A DNA stretch of 43,039 bases, from positions 1 to 43,039 of the forward strand of contig JAIYCR010000059.1 of assembly GCA_027487905.1 (NCBI GenBank), read 5' to 3'. The notes under the pieces are model-generated. The model made no database searches, was not told where the DNA came from, and saw only the letters and a program-made list of their open reading frames with translations. A program made the position numbers and the translations under genes. The stretch is from Rubrivivax sp. (GTDB lineage Bacteria; Pseudomonadota; Gammaproteobacteria; Burkholderiales; Burkholderiaceae_C). Below are positions 39,910 through 43,039 of this stretch, in pieces. Numbering within the stretch: the first letter of the stretch is position 1; every line of letters begins with the position of its first letter.

Positions 39910-39954
39910 GGGGAGCCGGGTTGGACGGCGGAATTGTGCCCGCCCCCCGGGGCT

Positions 39955-39960
39955 GATAAT
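39955..39960 (+). promoter_or_regulatory. Candidate -10 box (GATAAT) 8 bases before msbA
   Basis: GATAAT, preceded by CT, lies 8 bases before the ATG at 39969; TTGTGC (39934-39939) is a possible -35 at a short 15-base spacing. No Shine-Dalgarno follows, suggesting a leaderless transcript. Confidence 0.45.
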
Positions 39961-39968
39961 CACCGTCC

Positions 39969-41765
39969 ATGACTGCTGCATCGCCGCCGCTCAAGGCGCG
40001 GCTGGCGCGCGTGGCGCCCTACTTCCGAGCCAGCCGGCCCGGCCTCATCCTCGCGGGCCTGGCCAGCCTGGTGGCGGCCGCCACCGAACCGTTGGTTCCC
40101 GCGCTGCTCAAGGAGCTGCTCGACCGCGGCTTCCAGTCCTCGACGCTGCCGCTGTGGATGGTGCCGGTGGCCATCATCGGGCTGTTCGCGCTGCGGGGCG
40201 GCGCGGGCTTCGTGGCCGCCTATGCGCTGGCCTGGGCGGGCGGGCGGGCGGTGCTCGGGCTGCGCCAGGCGATGTTCCGCCGCGTGCTGGACGCCCACCC
40301 GCGGCTGTTCATGCAGCAGTCGGCCTCGGCACTGAACAACACCGTGGTCTACGAGGTGCAAAGCGGCGCGGTGATGCTCATCAACGCGGCGATGACGGTG
40401 GTGCGCGACGGGCTCACGCTGATCGCCCTGCTCGGCTACCTGCTCTACCTCAACTGGGCGCTCACCCTCTTCGTCGCGGTGCTCTTCCCGGTGATGGCGC
40501 TGGCCATGCGGGCGATGACGCGGCGCCTGCACCGGCTGACGGTGCAGGGCCAGACGGCCATCGACGGCCTGGGCTACGTGATGGAGGAGAACGCGCTGGC
40601 CTGGCGCATCGTGCGGCTGCATGGCGCCGAGGCCCACCAGGCCGAGCGCTTCGGCCAGTCCAGCGAGCTGCTGCGGCGGCTGTCGCTGAAGTCGGCCGTG
40701 GCCGCCGCGGCCATGACCCCCATCACCCAGACGCTGGCCGCGTGTGCGCTGTCCGGTGTCATCGTCGCGGCGCTGTGGCAGGCCTCGCAAAGCGGCAGTT
40801 CGGTGGGGGGCTTCGTCGCCTTCGTCACCGCGATGCTGATGCTCATCGCGCCGCTCAAGCACCTGGCCGAAGTGGCCGGCCCCATCACCCGCGGGCTCGC
40901 CGCGCTCGACCGGGCGGTGGGGCTCATCGAGGACAACGAGGTCGAGCAGCAAGGGCACCACGAGGTGCAGCGGGCGCGGGGCGAGATCACGCTGGAAGGC
41001 GTGGCGGTGCGCTACCGCGGCACCGATGCGCCGGCCCTGAGCGGCGTCACCCTCACGCTGACGCCGGGCGAGACGGTGGCTCTGGTCGGTCCGTCCGGCG
41101 CGGGCAAGACCACGCTCGTGAACCTGCTGCCGCGCTTCATCGACGCCACCGAAGGCCGCCTGCTGCTGGATGGCGTGCCGCTGCAGGACTGGCGCATCGC
41201 CGCGCTGCGACGGCAGTTCGCGCTGGTGAGCCAGGACGTGGTGCTCTTCAACGACAGCCTGGCGCGCAACGTCTCGCTGGCCGACGACCCGGCCGACCCG
41301 ATCGTGCGCGAGCGGGTGCGCCAGGCGCTGAAGGCGGCCAACCTGCTCGACTTCGTTCAGGCCTCGGCCCAGGGCCTGGACACCGGCATCGGGCACAACG
41401 GCAGCCAGCTGTCGGGCGGCCAGCGCCAGCGGCTGGCCATCGCGCGCGCCATCTACAAGGACGCGCCCATCCTCATCCTCGACGAGGCCACCTCGGCGCT
41501 GGACAACGAATCGGAGCGTCTGGTGCAGCAGGCGCTGGAGACGCTGATGCGCGGTCGCACGACGCTTGTCATCGCGCACCGCCTGAGCACCATCGAGGGC
41601 GCCGACCGCATCGTCGCGATGGAAGCCGGGCGCATCGTCGAAAGCGGCAGCCACGCGCAGCTGCTCGCACGCGGCGGCCTGTACGCCAGGCTGCACGCGC
41701 TGCAGTTCCGCGACGCGGGCGCGCCATCCGCCCTGCCCCCGCCCCCGCTCCCGCCAGCCGATTGA
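39969..41765 (+). CDS. msbA: Lipid A/LPS-core flippase, ABC transporter (MsbA-type)
   Basis: 598 residues, a half-transporter that works as a homodimer. The N-terminal ~330 residues hold six membrane helices (ABC_membrane, starting 'YFRASRPGLILAGLASLV'). The ATPase domain has Walker A 'GPSGAGKTT' (374-382), Q-loop 'LVSQDVVLFNDS', signature 'LSGGQRQRLAIARA' (~479-492), Walker B 'ILILDEATSALD' and switch 'AHRLST'. A Pro-rich tail ends the protein. Flanking LPS glycosyltransferase genes support flipping of lipid A-core across the inner membrane. Close relatives move other lipids or drugs, so the substrate is an inference from the neighbourhood and from similarity. Confidence 0.9.
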   Translation: MTAASPPLKARLARVAPYFRASRPGLILAGLASLVAAATEPLVPALLKELLDRGFQSSTLPLWMVPVAIIGLFALRGGAGFVAAYALAWAGGRAVLGLRQAMFRRVLDAHPRLFMQQSASALNNTVVYEVQSGAVMLINAAMTVVRDGLTLIALLGYLLYLNWALTLFVAVLFPVMALAMRAMTRRLHRLTVQGQTAIDGLGYVMEENALAWRIVRLHGAEAHQAERFGQSSELLRRLSLKSAVAAAAMTPITQTLAACALSGVIVAALWQASQSGSSVGGFVAFVTAMLMLIAPLKHLAEVAGPITRGLAALDRAVGLIEDNEVEQQGHHEVQRARGEITLEGVAVRYRGTDAPALSGVTLTLTPGETVALVGPSGAGKTTLVNLLPRFIDATEGRLLLDGVPLQDWRIAALRRQFALVSQDVVLFNDSLARNVSLADDPADPIVRERVRQALKAANLLDFVQASAQGLDTGIGHNGSQLSGGQRQRLAIARAIYKDAPILILDEATSALDNESERLVQQALETLMRGRTTLVIAHRLSTIEGADRIVAMEAGRIVESGSHAQLLARGGLYARLHALQFRDAGAPSALPPPPLPPAD

Positions 41766-41800
41766 AGCCCCCACTCCCCGCCCTTGACCGGAGCCCGACC

Positions 41801-42403
41801 ATGACCCCCGCCATCAGCCGATTCCCCGTGCCGGCGCTGCTCGACCTTCCCCAGGATCTGCAGCAGGCCTTGCTGGCGGTGCAGGAGAAGGCGGGCTTCG
41901 TGCCCAACGTCTTCCTGGTGCTGGGCCACCGCCCCGACGAACTGCGCGCCTTCATGGCGTATCACGATGCGCTGATGCTGCGGCCGCCCTCGGGCCCGCA
42001 GGGCCTCACCAAGGGCGAGAAGGAAATGATCGTGGTGGCCACCAGCGGCGCCAACCGCTGCCTTTATTGCGTGGTCTCGCACGGCGCCATCCTGCGGGTC
42101 TACGAGAAGAACCCCATCCTGGCCGACCAGCTGGCCACCAACCCGCTGAAGGCCGACCTCACGCCCCGCCAGCAGGCGATGCTCGCCTTCGCGCTGAAGG
42201 TGAGCCTGGATTCAGCCACCCTCGTCGAGACCGACTTCGACGCCCTTCGGGCCCACGGCTTCACCGACGAGGACGCCTGGGACATCGGCGGCATCGCCGC
42301 CTTCTTCGCGATGTCCAACCGCATGGCCAACCTGACCTCGATGCGGCCGAATGCGGAATTCCACCTGCTGGGGCGGGTGCCGAGGGCGCCGAAGGCCGGG
42401 TGA
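41801..42403 (+). CDS. AhpD-like peroxidase-related protein
   Basis: 200 residues from the ATG at 41801, with GGAG 8 bases upstream. It is all helical and carries the AhpD/carboxymuconolactone decarboxylase signature with Cys87-x-x-Cys90 and His94 in 'RCLYCVVSHG', preceded by Glu75 in 'KGEKEMIVV'. The proximity of these residues matches the peroxidase-related (uncharacterised) AhpD subgroup that reduces hydroperoxides via the CxxC pair. It follows msbA by 35 bases and may be co-transcribed, although the function does not obviously fit LPS export. The family is clear; the reductant and peroxide substrate are unknown. Confidence 0.9.
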   Translation: MTPAISRFPVPALLDLPQDLQQALLAVQEKAGFVPNVFLVLGHRPDELRAFMAYHDALMLRPPSGPQGLTKGEKEMIVVATSGANRCLYCVVSHGAILRVYEKNPILADQLATNPLKADLTPRQQAMLAFALKVSLDSATLVETDFDALRAHGFTDEDAWDIGGIAAFFAMSNRMANLTSMRPNAEFHLLGRVPRAPKAG

Positions 42404-42425
42404 GGGGCAGGCCCGGCCGCCAGGC

Positions 42426-43039
42426 TCAGGCGGGCTCGTCCTCGACGAGCAGGGCCTGGTCGACGAGCCGCATCACGCGGCTGGCGGGCAGTTGGTCCAG
42501 GCAGGCCGAGCGGCTGTTCACATGGCGGTCGCAGCCTTCGGCCAGGCAGGGCACGCAGTCGCCTTCGCCCTGGATGATCCACACCCTTCCTTGGCGTTGA
42601 ACGGGCGCCTTGAGCGTCCAGGGGCTGCGTCCGTCCGGCGTTCCGCCCTGCGGCCAGGGGCCCCAGGCAACCGGATGCGACGGGCCGAACACCGCCAAGG
42701 TCGGCGTGCCGGTGGCGGCCGCCAGGTGGGTGATGGAGGTGTCCGGGCCGATGTAGATCGCGCTGTGCCGGAGCAACTCGGCCATCTCAGCCAGGCTCAG
42801 CCGACCGCAGGCCACCGTGACCCGCTCACGCACCGAGGGCGAGAGCGCCTCCACGATGGCCCGGGCGCAGGCCTGGTCCGCAGGCCCAGGCCCGCCGCTG
42901 AGCACCACCTCCAGCCGGTGCTGCAGCACGAGGTGCTCCACCGTGCTCACCCAGCCCGGCACCGTCCAGCCCTTGTAGGCGTACATCGCCGATGGATGCA
43001 CCACCGCGCGCCGGCGCGAAGCCCAGTCGTCACCCAGCA
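42426..43039 (-). CDS. Family 9 glycosyltransferase, LPS heptosyltransferase type (N-terminus outside window)
   Basis: The gene enters from the right edge, so only the C-terminal ~204 residues are visible. The GT9 (ADP-heptose:LPS heptosyltransferase) signature 'YIGPDTSITHLAAATGTPTLAVFGPS' region is present (residues given as a pattern: GPDT, then THLAAA, then FGPS), as is the upstream 'LSGGPGPAD' nucleotide-binding segment. A Cys-rich C-terminal stretch 'GDCVPCLAEGCDRH' followed by 'SACLDQLP' is common in WaaQ/RfaQ-like members. It adds heptose to the inner core of LPS. It converges on the AhpD-like gene with a 22-base gap, and fits the nearby LPS genes. Confidence 0.88.
   Translation of the reverse strand, partial: LGDDWASRRRAVVHPSAMYAYKGWTVPGWVSTVEHLVLQHRLEVVLSGGPGPADQACARAIVEALSPSVRERVTVACGRLSLAEMAELLRHSAIYIGPDTSITHLAAATGTPTLAVFGPSHPVAWGPWPQGGTPDGRSPWTLKAPVQRQGRVWIIQGEGDCVPCLAEGCDRHVNSRSACLDQLPASRVMRLVDQALLVEDEPA

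Noticed and set aside
1-43039. CRISPR arrays, insertion sequences, prophage genes
   Set aside because: No spaced direct repeats, transposase or phage structural genes were seen in any part of the window.

Overview
The window is GC-rich chromosomal DNA with dense, short-gap operons, many GTG/TTG starts and mostly G/C third codon positions. The gene content (tolB-pal-cpoB, a msbA-type exporter, LPS glycosyltransferases, membrane-bound urate hydroxylase PuuD, TcdA, a YeeE-type thiosulfate permease) and an Azoarcus-like group I intron in a tRNA gene point to a Gram-negative betaproteobacterium, most likely Burkholderiales. The genus cannot be fixed from the sequence alone.

Layout. (1) 1-2.8 kb, minus strand: the N-terminal part of a surface lipoprotein (carbohydrate-binding-like module, 84-residue Ala-Pro linker, start of a DUF1996 domain), then N-formylglutamate deformylase (hutG) translationally coupled to a small unknown protein. 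(2) 2.9-12.7 kb, accessory/defence region: tRNA-Arg(CCT) split in its anticodon loop by a 232-nt group I intron; two tandemly duplicated small genes of unknown function; 643 bases without a convincing gene; a DUF433/DUF5615 (VapBC45-like) toxin-antitoxin pair; two small unknown genes; and a tightly overlapping hsdM-hsdS-hsdR-mrr operon (type I restriction-modification plus an Mrr-type nuclease). No integrase or flanking att repeat was found. (3) 12.9-24.9 kb, mostly metabolic genes: SDR dehydrogenase, divergent iron(III)-type ABC permease and ATPase, CtpA-type protease, a degenerate inositol-monophosphatase homologue, LOG-family phosphoribohydrolase, arginase, carboxylesterase, a small coiled-coil protein, PuuD and an unusual M20 peptidase homologue. 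(4) 24.9-33.7 kb: MFS transporter with MarR regulator, divergent thioesterase, AraC regulator, M13 metallopeptidase, CPBP membrane protease, DUF3011 protein, periplasmic solute-binding protein, and a second (VapBC) toxin-antitoxin pair with a perfect palindromic operator. (5) 33.7-43.0 kb: two tRNA-Lys genes with a terminator, tcdA and yeeE, then cell-envelope genes: cpoB, pal, tolB, a WaaE-like glycosyltransferase, msbA, an AhpD-like protein and a partial heptosyltransferase.

Themes. The envelope block joins Tol-Pal function with LPS core building and export, but tolQRA is not next to tolB here. The tRNA-Lys genes lie directly downstream of tcdA, whose product modifies A37 of such tRNAs. Six genes (fbpC-like, IMPase-like, LOG, araC, vapB, msbA) have a TATAAT-like hexamer only 6-8 bases before the start codon and no clear Shine-Dalgarno sequence, which suggests leaderless mRNAs. 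The strongest candidates for something unusual are the intron-split tRNA, the duplicated small genes beside it, the Ala-Pro hexanucleotide tract, the Mrr-extended restriction operon and the two enzyme homologues with altered metal ligands.
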